DNA of 26,934 bases from JAYWDA01 sp043779185 (GTDB lineage Bacteria; Bdellovibrionota; Bdellovibrionia; Bdellovibrionales; Bdellovibrionaceae). The number at the start of each line of letters is the position of its first letter. The stretch's first letter is position 1. Where the stretch lies: positions 1-26,934 of the forward strand of contig JAYWEQ010000032.1 of the NCBI GenBank assembly GCA_043779185.1, read 5' to 3'. Below the pieces are notes generated by a model that made no database searches, had not been told where the DNA came from, and saw nothing but the letters and a program-made list of their open reading frames with translations. The position numbers and the translations under genes were made by a program. This document shows positions 15,486 through 23,887 of the stretch, one piece after another.

Positions 15486-18400
15486 ATGCTGAATAGAATG
15501 ATTAAATTTTCTCTTTCCCATCGGCTTTTTGTTTTAGCAGGAGCAGCCTTACTTGTTGCCTATGGTGGTTGGACTGCAAAGAATCTACCTGTTGATGTTT
15601 TCCCTGATCTTAATAGACCGACCGTGAATGTTATGACTGAGGCTGCGGGCTTGGCTCCTGAGGAAGTGGAAACCTTGGTGACCTTTCCATTAGAGACTGC
15701 GTTGAATGGGCTTCCTGGGGTTGAGCGCGTGAGATCCAATTCAGGCGTGGGTTTAAGTATCGTCTATGTTGAATTTGCTTGGGGGACTGATGTTTTTAGA
15801 AATCGTCAGTTGGTGCAAGAAAAGCTGGCCCTAGCAAAAGAAAAACTTCCTCGAAATGTAACCCCAGTGATGGGTCCGATCGCTTCCATCATGGGGGAAA
15901 TCCAGCTCGTGGGGCTAACATCGAAAGTTCTGCGGCCCATGGATTTAAGAACGCTAGCGGATTGGACGATTCGGCCCAGATTACTTAGTATCCCGGGTGT
16001 GGCTCAGGTGATCTCAATTGGTGGTGGAGTCAGGCAATATCAAATTCTTCTTTCCGCCGAAAAGATTCAGCAAGCTCAGCTTGCGATATCGACGATCGAA
16101 GACAGTCTTTCTAAAATCAGTCTTAATTCAACAGGTGGATTTATAAATATTGAAAAGAATGAATCCTTGATTCGTATTTTGGGCGGGATTCGAAATAAGG
16201 ATGAGATTTTAAATTCAGTTGTTGGTCTGCATCTGGGACGGCCCGTCCTGGTGAAAGATATTGCTGAAGTTCAAGAAGCCCCGCAGGTGATGCGCGGTGA
16301 TGCCAGTGTCAACGCCAAGCCTAGCGTGATTATGAGCATCCAAAAGCAGCCTGGTGCTAGCACCATAGATTTAACAATTGAAATTGAAAAAGCTCTGAAG
16401 GAATTAGAAGTCTCGCTTCCGAAAGGGGTGGATCTTAACACCGATCTTTTTAAACAATCGCATTTTATTGAAGCGTCGATCGAAAATGTAAAAGCCGCAC
16501 TCCGAGATGGCGTCATTCTTGTGTTGATTGTACTTTTTTTATTTTTACTTAACTTTAGAACGACGATGATTACGATGACGGCGATTCCACTGTCCTTCGT
16601 CTTGACGGCCATCGTTTTTAAAATATTCGGTCTTTCCGTGAATACGATGACTTTAGGTGGATTGGCAATCGCTATTGGTGAGCTTGTTGATGATGCGATT
16701 GTGGATGTCGAAAATGTTTATCGAAGACTACGAGAAAACCGCCAAAGTTCCAATCCAAAGAATCCACTGATCGTCATCTATGAAGGATCCAGTGAAGTCA
16801 GAAATTCTATTGTTATTGCGACGATCATTGTCTGTTTGGTGTTCGTGCCCCTATTTAGTATGAGTGGAATTGAAGGAAAACTTTTTGTTCCCCTTGGCAT
16901 TTCTTATATTATTTCGCTTCTGGCTTCAATGATTGTATCCCTGACAGTGACCCCAGCCCTATGCTCACTTCTCTTATCAAAGGATAAATTACTAGCCCAT
17001 GAAGATGGCGCGCTGGTGCGTTTTTTAAAGAAAATGGATATTAAGGTCTTAAATTTTTCTTTGGCGCGACCTAAAACAATTATTGGAATCACTTTGGCAT
17101 TCTTCTTCGGAAGCTTACTTTTAGCGTCCAAAATGGGAAGAGACTTTTTGCCTAAGTTTAATGAGGGAACCGCCACCATTTCAATGATGGCAGCGCCAGG
17201 GATATCACTAGAGGAATCAAATAAGTTGGGTGTTCAGGCCGAGGAAAGAATTTTAAAGTCGCCAGAAGTCAAATCTGTTTCCAGAAGAACGGGTCGCGCC
17301 GAGCAAGATGAACATGCCGAAGGAGTTCACTCTTCTGAAATCGATGTTGATTTCAAGGAAGACGGCAGACCACGAGAGATTGTCTTAAAAGAAATTCGCG
17401 AAAATTTATCAAAAGTTGCAGGCGTTTTTATAAATGTTGGACAACCTATCTCACATCGCTTGGATCACTTATTGTCTGGGGTGCGTGCACAGATTTCTGT
17501 GAAAGTATTTGGAACTGATCTAACGGTTCTTAGAACTAAAGCCGCAGAGATAAAGCAGGCTATCGAAGGGACACAAGGACTTGTTGATTTGCAAATTGAG
17601 CAACAAGTTCTGATTCCACAAGTCAAAGTTCAACTAATGAGGAAAGAAGCGGCAAAGTACGGCATCGTCCTTGGTGAGCTGTCTGAACTTTTAGAAAAGG
17701 CTTTGCAAGGCGAAGCTGTCGGGCAAATTTTAGAGGGGCAGAAAAGCGTTGATGTCTTTATGAGGTTTGATGAGAAATCAAGATCCGATCTTGAGCTGAT
17801 TAAAAAAACTCCCATTAAAGTGATGCCAGACGGGTCGAAAATTCGTGTTGAGCAAATTGCTGACGTCTTTGAATCTAATGGACCAAATATTATTAATCGT
17901 GAAAATTCACAAAGGCGCATTGTCGTTCTAGCCAATTCATCGGGAAGAGATTTAGATGGCCTTGTTCGTGAGGTTCAAATGAAAATCAAAGAAAAAGTTC
18001 AGCTGCCAGAAGGATATTTTTTAAATTACGGCGGACAATTCGAAAGTCAAAAGCAGGCCTCAAATTTGATGATTCTGTTGGGACTCTTGTCGGTGGTTAG
18101 TATTTTTCTTGTTCTTTACATGCATTTCAAATCGACTTTTGTTTCGGTCCAAGTGATGTTGAATATTCCGATGGCTTTTATTGGTGGAATTATAGGAATT
18201 TATTTAACCGACAAAACGATTTCTGTGGCAAGCCTAGTTGCCTTTGTGACTCTTTGTGGAATTGCTTCCAGGAATGGGATTATGATGATTTCCCATTACC
18301 TGCATCTGATGAAGCATGAAGGGGAAGACTTTACCAAAGAAATGGTCATTCGAGGATCTTTAGAAAGACTTGTTCCGGTTTTAATGACGGCTTTGACAGC

Positions 18401-18617
18401 CATTTTAGGTCTTGCGCCTTTAGTCTTAGCTGGTGGTGAGCCAGGCAAGGAAATTCTTCACCCAGTGGCTGTAGTTATTGTTGGGGGTTTATTCAGCTCG
18501 ACCTTGCTTGATATGTTTGTCACTCCAACGGTCTTTTACCATTATGGAAAAAAATCAGCTATTGAAAGTGTCGAACACATGAATGAAAAAGATATTTTTG
18601 AATCAAAAAATACATAA
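15486..18617 (+). CDS. Heavy-metal efflux RND pump (CusA/CzcA type)
   Basis: Inner-membrane proton-driven pump of a tripartite efflux complex, 1043 residues, full length for the HME-RND family. The N-terminal helix is followed by NLPVDVFPDLNRPTVNVMTE and the porter segment ending PVMGPIASIMGEI. Helix 4 carries the proton-relay acidic pair D402-D403 in GELVDDAIVDVENV. The periplasmic segment PISHRLDHLLSGVRAQ has His661 near where CusA has a copper-binding Met, so the substrate could differ from Cu(I)/Ag(I). The ATG is at 15486. It is followed 14 bp later by a small secreted protein and then an outer-membrane factor; no CusB/CzcB-type adaptor gene is present between them. Substrate (Cu, Zn, Co or Cd) is not settled. 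Confidence 0.93.
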   Translation: MLNRMIKFSLSHRLFVLAGAALLVAYGGWTAKNLPVDVFPDLNRPTVNVMTEAAGLAPEEVETLVTFPLETALNGLPGVERVRSNSGVGLSIVYVEFAWGTDVFRNRQLVQEKLALAKEKLPRNVTPVMGPIASIMGEIQLVGLTSKVLRPMDLRTLADWTIRPRLLSIPGVAQVISIGGGVRQYQILLSAEKIQQAQLAISTIEDSLSKISLNSTGGFINIEKNESLIRILGGIRNKDEILNSVVGLHLGRPVLVKDIAEVQEAPQVMRGDASVNAKPSVIMSIQKQPGASTIDLTIEIEKALKELEVSLPKGVDLNTDLFKQSHFIEASIENVKAALRDGVILVLIVLFLFLLNFRTTMITMTAIPLSFVLTAIVFKIFGLSVNTMTLGGLAIAIGELVDDAIVDVENVYRRLRENRQSSNPKNPLIVIYEGSSEVRNSIVIATIIVCLVFVPLFSMSGIEGKLFVPLGISYIISLLASMIVSLTVTPALCSLLLSKDKLLAHEDGALVRFLKKMDIKVLNFSLARPKTIIGITLAFFFGSLLLASKMGRDFLPKFNEGTATISMMAAPGISLEESNKLGVQAEERILKSPEVKSVSRRTGRAEQDEHAEGVHSSEIDVDFKEDGRPREIVLKEIRENLSKVAGVFINVGQPISHRLDHLLSGVRAQISVKVFGTDLTVLRTKAAEIKQAIEGTQGLVDLQIEQQVLIPQVKVQLMRKEAAKYGIVLGELSELLEKALQGEAVGQILEGQKSVDVFMRFDEKSRSDLELIKKTPIKVMPDGSKIRVEQIADVFESNGPNIINRENSQRRIVVLANSSGRDLDGLVREVQMKIKEKVQLPEGYFLNYGGQFESQKQASNLMILLGLLSVVSIFLVLYMHFKSTFVSVQVMLNIPMAFIGGIIGIYLTDKTISVASLVAFVTLCGIASRNGIMMISHYLHLMKHEGEDFTKEMVIRGSLERLVPVLMTALTAILGLAPLVLAGGEPGKEILHPVAVVIVGGLFSSTLLDMFVTPTVFYHYGKKSAIESVEHMNEKDIFESKNT

Positions 18618-18631
18618 AAGGAGAAAGTAAA

Positions 18632-19039
18632 ATGAAATATTCAGTTCGGTTTTTAGCAGCACTAGGGTTTGTTTTGTCTTTTGGGTCTTTGGCATTAGCT
18701 CATGAAGGGCATGACGCAGTTCCAGGCGCCATCAAGACCAGCCATGGTGGTGTGGCAAAAGCAGGGAAAGAAATTAATTTGGAATACGTCGTCAGTGGGA
18801 CCGAAATCGCATTTTATCCCATGAGCCACGAAGGAAAAGATTTGCTGCCGACGGAATTAAAGTTAACGGCAACGTCAAAGGGGCCTAAAGGAAAAATGGA
18901 AAGTCTTAAAGTCGATGCGCAAGCGGTTGGGTTTAAAACAAATGTCGATTTTAAAGATGCCTATCGAACTGAAGTGATCGTAAAAACGGATGTTAAAGGA
19001 AAAAAAGATACATTCAAACTCCAAGTTGAAAAACAATAG
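18632..19039 (+). CDS. Small periplasmic protein with HEGHD and SHGG motifs, RND-associated
   Basis: 135 residues: signal peptide to about residue 23, then mature AHEGHD, followed by KTSHGGVAKAGKEINLEYVV and IAFYPMSHEGKDLLPTEL. The HGG, E-x-x-x-x-x-G, I-x-x-Y-P pattern recalls the extra N-terminal metal-binding module of some CzcB/CusB adaptors, here standing alone without the hairpin, lipoyl or barrel domains. The rest is Lys-rich (KGPKGKMESLKVDAQ). It has a strong AAGGAG site, 14 bp after the RND gene and 9 bp before the outer-membrane factor, exactly where an adaptor would be. It may deliver metal to, or bridge, the pump. Family relation is from pattern only. Confidence 0.75.
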   Translation: MKYSVRFLAALGFVLSFGSLALAHEGHDAVPGAIKTSHGGVAKAGKEINLEYVVSGTEIAFYPMSHEGKDLLPTELKLTATSKGPKGKMESLKVDAQAVGFKTNVDFKDAYRTEVIVKTDVKGKKDTFKLQVEKQ

Positions 19040-19048
19040 AGGTCATTT

Positions 19049-20275
19049 ATGTTGATCCGCTTTCTTATTTTTGTTTCGGGTGCGCTATTTATCGATTCAG
19101 CATTTGCTCAGAATTCTTTTGATGCATTGGTTGAAAAGGCTTTGCAGAAAAATGCAGAGTACAGTGCATTTCTTAAAGATAAAGAGGCGGCTCAATCTAG
19201 AGCCAGTGGATCTCATTCGACTTTTTATCCAAGTTTAAATGCCGTCGGTGGCTGGGAAAATCGTCGCGAAGACATCGAACCAGCAAAAGGTTACTTAGGC
19301 TACCTTCGCGGACAAATGAATCTTTTTAATGGTTTCAAGGATCGTGCTCTTGTTCGCAAGGCAGGTTCTGATTTGACAGTGCAAGAAGCTAATTTGGAAA
19401 TTAAAAAAAGGGATGTTCGTCTGAGTGTTAAAGAAGCCGTCAGCGAAATGCTGTATCTTCATGGCCTTAGGGAAATCTTCAAAGAAGAAATTAATTTAGC
19501 GCAAATCCAGAAGCAAATGGCCACAAAAAAAATTGCCGCAGGCTTGACAAGCTCTGTTGATAATATTGAATTTGAATTAAGACAAGATGAGCTCGAAATT
19601 CAAAAAAGAAGAATTGAGCAAACTCATCTTGAAGTCCACCAGAAGCTTTTTAGAATTTTCGGGGAAGAGCTTCAAGATCAAGAATTTGAAAAAATTCAAT
19701 TTAGAACAGCGCCCGAAATAAAGATGATATTACAAAGTGCAAAGATTGAGAATAATCCACTTTTAAGAAAAGCGCAGGGAGATATTGAGGCTTCTGAAGC
19801 AGAAAAGGTGACAGCCAGGTCTGAGTTTATTCCAAGGCTTGATTTCGAGTATGCATTTGGAAGGATCACACCTTCAGAAGTGGCGCCATTGCGTTACGAT
19901 GAAACTAGAGTTGGAATTTTTTTAACGATTCCTCTTTTTTCGGGATTTGATAGCTACTACAAAGTGAGAGCTGCGAACTTAAATTTCGCAGCCAAAGATA
20001 AGGAAAAGACACAAGCCGCATTAAATCTTCAATCAGAATTTGAAATTCTAAAAGAAAAAATTAAAGAATCTTTAGACCTTCTTGAAATTAATCAAAGGAA
20101 AAGAGTCAGCGCAAAAAAATATTTTGATATGACCTTGGGTGAGTATAAACGTGGCATAAAAAACTCTCCGGACCTGGTCGGTGCGACCGAGCGTTTTTTT
20201 GAAGCTGAAAAACAAAGCTATGAAATACAAAAGGATTTAGAAATTCTTTCAACAAAATTGGAAAACCTCATTTAA
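19049..20275 (+). CDS. TolC/CzcC-type outer-membrane efflux protein
   Basis: 408 residues with a signal peptide (LIRFLIFVSGALFIDSAFA, cut before QNSF near residue 22). It has two repeats of long amphipathic helices interrupted by short barrel strands (QMNLFNGFKDRALVRKAG; RVGIFLTIPLFSGFDSYYKV), the layout of outer-membrane efflux proteins. It forms the exit duct of the RND system. AGAGGT precedes the ATG. It lies 9 bp after the small HGG protein and 11 bp before the next gene. Size and layout are normal; no N-terminal lipidation Cys was seen, unlike some CusC proteins. Confidence 0.9.
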   Translation: MLIRFLIFVSGALFIDSAFAQNSFDALVEKALQKNAEYSAFLKDKEAAQSRASGSHSTFYPSLNAVGGWENRREDIEPAKGYLGYLRGQMNLFNGFKDRALVRKAGSDLTVQEANLEIKKRDVRLSVKEAVSEMLYLHGLREIFKEEINLAQIQKQMATKKIAAGLTSSVDNIEFELRQDELEIQKRRIEQTHLEVHQKLFRIFGEELQDQEFEKIQFRTAPEIKMILQSAKIENNPLLRKAQGDIEASEAEKVTARSEFIPRLDFEYAFGRITPSEVAPLRYDETRVGIFLTIPLFSGFDSYYKVRAANLNFAAKDKEKTQAALNLQSEFEILKEKIKESLDLLEINQRKRVSAKKYFDMTLGEYKRGIKNSPDLVGATERFFEAEKQSYEIQKDLEILSTKLENLI

Positions 20276-20286
20276 AAAGAGTCACT

Positions 20287-20670
20287 ATGAAAAAAGTTTA
20301 TATGATGATCGTATTATTTTACTCAATTTTGGCACTGTCACATGGCGAAGATAAGCCGGGTCCTCATGATGGATATATTCAAATGCCAGGCGCCTTTCAT
20401 ACGGAAGTTGTCGCTGGTTCACAGGGTTCATTTGATATCTATCTGCTAGACGTAGAGTTTAAGAATCCCACGGTGAAAGATTCAGAAGTTCAGGCTTGGC
20501 TAAGCTCTGGAAAGAAAAAGTCTGATCTTAAATGCGATTTGGTTGAACAAAGTCATTTTCATTGTGTGCCTTCAAATACATCGTTTAAAGGCAAAGAGCT
20601 GATCGTAAAAGCAAAGCGCGAGCAGATGCAGGGAAATGAAGCTAAATATAAACTCCCTCTGCGCCGCTAG
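20287..20670 (+). CDS. Small secreted HDG protein, paralogue of the 25244 gene
   Basis: 127 residues, signal peptide to about residue 18-20, then KPGPHDGYIQMPGAFHTEVV, FDIYLLDVEFKNP, KDSEVQAWL and two Cys at 83 and 93 in KCDLVEQSHFHC. It aligns without gaps to the product at 25244 to about residue 124, including both Cys. The HDG/HGG, acid, then I-Y pattern is also like the protein at 18632. These look like stand-alone versions of a metal-binding module linked to HME-RND systems. It is the last gene of the RND unit, 11 bp after the outer-membrane factor, and is convergent with the gene ending at 20719. Function is unknown. Confidence 0.75.
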   Translation: MKKVYMMIVLFYSILALSHGEDKPGPHDGYIQMPGAFHTEVVAGSQGSFDIYLLDVEFKNPTVKDSEVQAWLSSGKKKSDLKCDLVEQSHFHCVPSNTSFKGKELIVKAKREQMQGNEAKYKLPLRR

Positions 20671-20718
20671 TTTTGTAGAACGCCCCGCAGGTGGATGGAA
20701 TCAAATAGGTGTTCCTGT

Positions 20719-20967
20719 TTAATGGGCGCGACTCTTGCGAAGCAGAAAAACAGCGAGCGCAATAAAAGCGACGATTATACTGATCATCAAAAATCCGCCT
20801 AGAACCATACCACCCCAGCCCATAGCTCCGCACAAGGGGCAAGACGACATACCTTCTCGCATGGATTTTTCTTGGCCCTGCATTTCGGTGGCCCACATAA
20901 ATATTGTTCCTAACCATAAAAATATAATTCTCGAAGACTGGGGCATTTTTAAATAACGATGTTCCAT
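20719..20967 (-). CDS. Small secreted or membrane protein with a CPLCG site
   Basis: 82 residues: a hydrophobic N-terminal segment (RIIFLWLGTIFMWATEM), then SMREGMSSCPLCGAMGWGGM with Cys43 and Cys46, then one transmembrane helix (near 52-76) and a basic end LLRKSRAH. The Cys pair followed by a Met/Gly-rich stretch could bind copper or zinc at the periplasmic face. GTGAGG precedes the ATG. It is the last gene of the cytochrome-cupredoxin series on this strand, 112 bp after the previous one. A longer frame (20642-20992) covers it in another phase and is a shadow. No family was recognised. Confidence 0.65.
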   Translation of the reverse strand: MEHRYLKMPQSSRIIFLWLGTIFMWATEMQGQEKSMREGMSSCPLCGAMGWGGMVLGGFLMISIIVAFIALAVFLLRKSRAH

Positions 20968-21079
20968 TTTTCCTCACTTGGGCTTGCGTCAATTTTCAGA
21001 AGTATCTCTGAAACGATGCTCGCTGGGTTGCCTTAGTGTGAGCTGCAAGAATGTCTCCACGAGAGTCTGCGTAGGGTTG

Positions 21080-21469
21080 TTATAGAGTTTCTTCGAAAGT
21101 TTGAAGTTTATTTTTTTCATCGATACAAATGACCCTTAGGCCTTGATAGGTCGGTTGATTTTGGAAGGTCTCGAGCTGTCCGCGACAGATCTTTTTGTTT
21201 TTTAATTTTATAAAAATCAGCTGATCTATGTAAAAGAGAAACTTTTGCGAATCACTAGTCATCTGGTATGGATCTGATTGAATGTTTTCTATTTTTTCAG
21301 TGACCGACCCAACTTTTTTTTCAATTAATTTTTGTGCTGCTTTAATCTTTTCAGGTGTGACTGTCTTTTTTGTGGCGATACTTTCTAAACGCCTTTGAAA
21401 CTCGCTCTGCAAATCCGCGCGAGAAATACTAGAAAGACACAAAAATAAAATGCAAATAGGAAATTTCAT
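21080..21469 (-). CDS. Small secreted protein of unknown function
   Basis: 129 residues, signal peptide KFPICILFLCLSSISRA cut near residue 18. The mature part begins with a predicted long helix rich in Lys/Glu (DLQSEFQRRLESIATKK, KIKAAQKLIEKKVGSV) and ends with two Cys (KKICRGQLE and VICIDEK). No domain was recognised. GAGGTG precedes the ATG. It is 43 bp downstream of the CXXCH barrel gene on the same strand, so it is probably co-transcribed with it. Confidence 0.65.
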   Translation of the reverse strand: MKFPICILFLCLSSISRADLQSEFQRRLESIATKKTVTPEKIKAAQKLIEKKVGSVTEKIENIQSDPYQMTSDSQKFLFYIDQLIFIKLKNKKICRGQLETFQNQPTYQGLRVICIDEKNKLQTFEETL

Positions 21470-21512
21470 ACTTCACCTCTATAAAATGGTTTCGCGGGAA
21501 TCTAATTATAAA

Positions 21513-22616
21513 TTAAATATAAAAATTAAAAATAAGCCACGCAAAGTCTGTTGGATCATTTTCTGCGGTTTGTTCCTTGCCGACAAATCCCATGACTTCA
21601 AAATGCGGGAAGGGGAGCCATTGGATCCCTAATCCATAGCTATCAAGCTTGGCACTTTTATCCGTCGTATCCAGGAAACTTCGATCGGCTTGAATATAGG
21701 GAAAAAGCCCTTTTGTAATTTCATAACCTAATCGATGAAAGGTGGCGTAGCCATTTTTCTTTTCTAAACGAATTTTATCTTGTCGGTTTTGGATAAAAAC
21801 CTCTGACGACAGATAGGCTTTTTCTGTCAATGACAGAATCCAATACAGTCCATAGACAATCCGCTTTGAGGTGATTTGTTCTCCACCATAAAGACTAAAT
21901 CCGATACGAGAATTTTTAAAGGCAAAGAAGCCGGTATTAAGAGCAAGAGCCGTATCTCTTTTTACATTATCTAATTCTGGGGAACTTGAGATGAAAGTGA
22001 GGGTTTCAGAATGTGAATCTCCTAAATAGGATGTTTCAAAATTGTAAGTTTCGCTCCCTTGATCCCAGCCAAGGCCCCGCCGTGTCGCAGTGATATGATC
22101 CGGTTCATTAAGACCGAATGAAAACATAAATTTGCCGGCTCGGTTCACCCAATTATCATTCCAGCGATAAAGGATATAATGTCTTCTTGAAAAAGCTTCG
22201 ACCAGATCCGTAGATCCTTTTTTTGCGTGATAGCCAAGGGTCCCAATAATGGCAAATTTTTCCGAATCATAGCCGCCCTCAAGATCCGCCTGCATAGGAA
22301 TCCATAAGGCTTTCTCTATGGCGGGAGTATTTCGGTAGGTCTGAACACCACGCAGAAGCCCTTGAGCCCGAAACCACGGAGGATTTCTTTCCTCATCTTC
22401 CTGATCTGAAAATAAAAAACCAGAAACTTTTGTGGTTCCCCAAGTGCTCATCAACTCTGCTGACAGCGAACGGCCGTAGGGGGTAAGAACGCCACCGCCA
22501 GAAGGGGAAACGTGGCAGCTTGTACAAGTGAAATACCCATGGCGAACATTTTCAGGGAAGGCCCATATCGGCCCACCCATGAAAAAAATTAATAAAAAAT
22601 AAACTACAGAATTCAC
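21513..22616 (-). CDS. Outer-membrane beta-barrel with an N-terminal c-type haem site
   Basis: 367 residues. Signal peptide NSVVYFLLIFFMGGPIWA, then FPENVRHGYFTCTSCHVSPS with a c-type haem motif at C31, C34, H35, followed by GGGVLTPYGRSLS. The remaining 300 residues are alternating beta strands with aromatic ends (LYGGEQITSKRIVYGLYWIL; LGIQWLPFPHFEVMGFVG) ending in FNFYI, as in outer-membrane barrels. It is therefore a monohaem cytochrome-porin fusion. Start is GTG at 22614-22616 without a clear ribosome site; it is the first possible start after an in-frame stop. It lies 44 bp downstream of the ankyrin-cupredoxin gene. The barrel is inferred from pattern; the haem motif is certain. Confidence 0.8.
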   Translation of the reverse strand: MNSVVYFLLIFFMGGPIWAFPENVRHGYFTCTSCHVSPSGGGVLTPYGRSLSAELMSTWGTTKVSGFLFSDQEDEERNPPWFRAQGLLRGVQTYRNTPAIEKALWIPMQADLEGGYDSEKFAIIGTLGYHAKKGSTDLVEAFSRRHYILYRWNDNWVNRAGKFMFSFGLNEPDHITATRRGLGWDQGSETYNFETSYLGDSHSETLTFISSSPELDNVKRDTALALNTGFFAFKNSRIGFSLYGGEQITSKRIVYGLYWILSLTEKAYLSSEVFIQNRQDKIRLEKKNGYATFHRLGYEITKGLFPYIQADRSFLDTTDKSAKLDSYGLGIQWLPFPHFEVMGFVGKEQTAENDPTDFAWLIFNFYI

Positions 22617-22660
22617 AGAATTGTTTTAAAAAAAGTTAAAATTCTCATTGTTACATTTTC

Positions 22661-23860
22661 CTATTTTACGATAATTTGGCCGTTTGAAGTCGAATTTGCT
22701 CCGTGAAAACCGCAAGTGAATGGAAATACACCTGCCTTGATCGCCGACAGAATAATCTTTCCACTGGACTTGGGCTCTGCCATTAAAAATATTCCTAAAG
22801 ATGCAGACTTTAATAAAGACATCTTGTCGCTAGCTTTCAAGACAATTTCAACCACCGAATTTTGCTTAATTTCAATTTTAAGTGGTGAGCACGTACCATC
22901 ATTTTTTCCTTCAATCACAATGCTTGAGTCAGGAATTCTTAGCAGATCGACAACATCGTTTTTGCCCCAATGTTTAGCCAAGTCATAAGCGGTTTGGCGT
23001 TGATGATTCTTGATTCGGCGATCTGGATTTCCTTCTAAGACACTTGTTACAATGACTGGATCACCCGTCATTGCGGCTCGCATTAAGGCTGTGTACCCAT
23101 CTTTATCCTGGGCATCGAAATTCGCTTCTGCTGCGATAAAGGACTCGTAAACGTCTCGGACCCCATATTTTGCAGATTTTATGAGGGAAGTTTCTTTAGA
23201 CAAAAGATCGATCGTATCGACAAAGGCGCCGGAAGAAATCAAAAAATCAACGATGGCACTGTTATTAATTGTTCCAGATCCCGGCGCTCCAGCCATCGGG
23301 GAACCGGTCGTTCCGCAGCTCATATCAACGCTGTACAAAAGGGGTGTGCAGCCTTTTTTATCTTTAAAATTTACATTCGCACCACAACTTATCTGGGCTT
23401 GCATATCCCTCACGGAGCCGCCGGACTTGGCTAATTCGAGAAGGCTTTGACTGGGGTTTGAGTCACATTTTTTAGACTGCGGAAGGTCGCCGTTAACTTC
23501 ACATGAAATATCAGATTTTTCAAAATAAGGACGCTGGTTAAGAGTCGCCTTGGTTATTTTGCCATTCTCAATATTAAGTTCTAGATAATAGTTGAAGTCA
23601 TCTTTATTTTGATATCTCAAGCTTGTGGCTGAAGTATAATAACGATCAGAATGGAGAGAAAGCCCCTGAGATACGGAAGATGGGAAGGCGGAACTTTCGT
23701 CGATAAATTTAATAGTGCTCTCGGCCCTGTTTATATCTATGGTCAAATCAAACTTAAGGCTGACTTGTTGAGGGACATTGCCGCTGCAAGTGATCACTTC
23801 TGCCGATGAAATAAGGCCGTAAAAAAAGATAGCAGAAGTAAAAAAGAAAGGTCGTAACAT
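22661..23860 (-). CDS. Secreted ankyrin-repeat protein with a C-terminal cupredoxin-like domain
   Basis: 399 residues, signal peptide to about residue 19. The N-terminal part (20-135) is a beta-like domain with Cys pairs. Ankyrin repeats follow at about 137-312 (GCTPLLYSVD, KETSLIKSAKYG, DGYTALMRAAMTGDPVIVTS, RQTAYDLAKHWGKNDVVDLL). The last 85 residues look like a cupredoxin: a strand-rich start (CSPLKIEIKQNSVVEIVLKA) and the end PFTCGFHGANSTSNGQIIVK with C383 and H386 as the C-x-x-H half of a copper site. The other usual His and the axial Met are not evident, so copper binding is uncertain. AAGGAG precedes the ATG. It is 27 bp downstream of the dihaem lipoprotein. Confidence 0.8.
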   Translation of the reverse strand: MLRPFFFTSAIFFYGLISSAEVITCSGNVPQQVSLKFDLTIDINRAESTIKFIDESSAFPSSVSQGLSLHSDRYYTSATSLRYQNKDDFNYYLELNIENGKITKATLNQRPYFEKSDISCEVNGDLPQSKKCDSNPSQSLLELAKSGGSVRDMQAQISCGANVNFKDKKGCTPLLYSVDMSCGTTGSPMAGAPGSGTINNSAIVDFLISSGAFVDTIDLLSKETSLIKSAKYGVRDVYESFIAAEANFDAQDKDGYTALMRAAMTGDPVIVTSVLEGNPDRRIKNHQRQTAYDLAKHWGKNDVVDLLRIPDSSIVIEGKNDGTCSPLKIEIKQNSVVEIVLKASDKMSLLKSASLGIFLMAEPKSSGKIILSAIKAGVFPFTCGFHGANSTSNGQIIVK

Positions 23861-23887
23861 TTAAAAACTCCTTGTTGATTTATTTTT

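Noticed and set aside
20995..21012. Hairpin TTCAGA-AGTATC-TCTGAA between two minus-strand genes
   Set aside because: Stem is short, has no T-tract on either strand and does not sit at a gene end; treated as chance.
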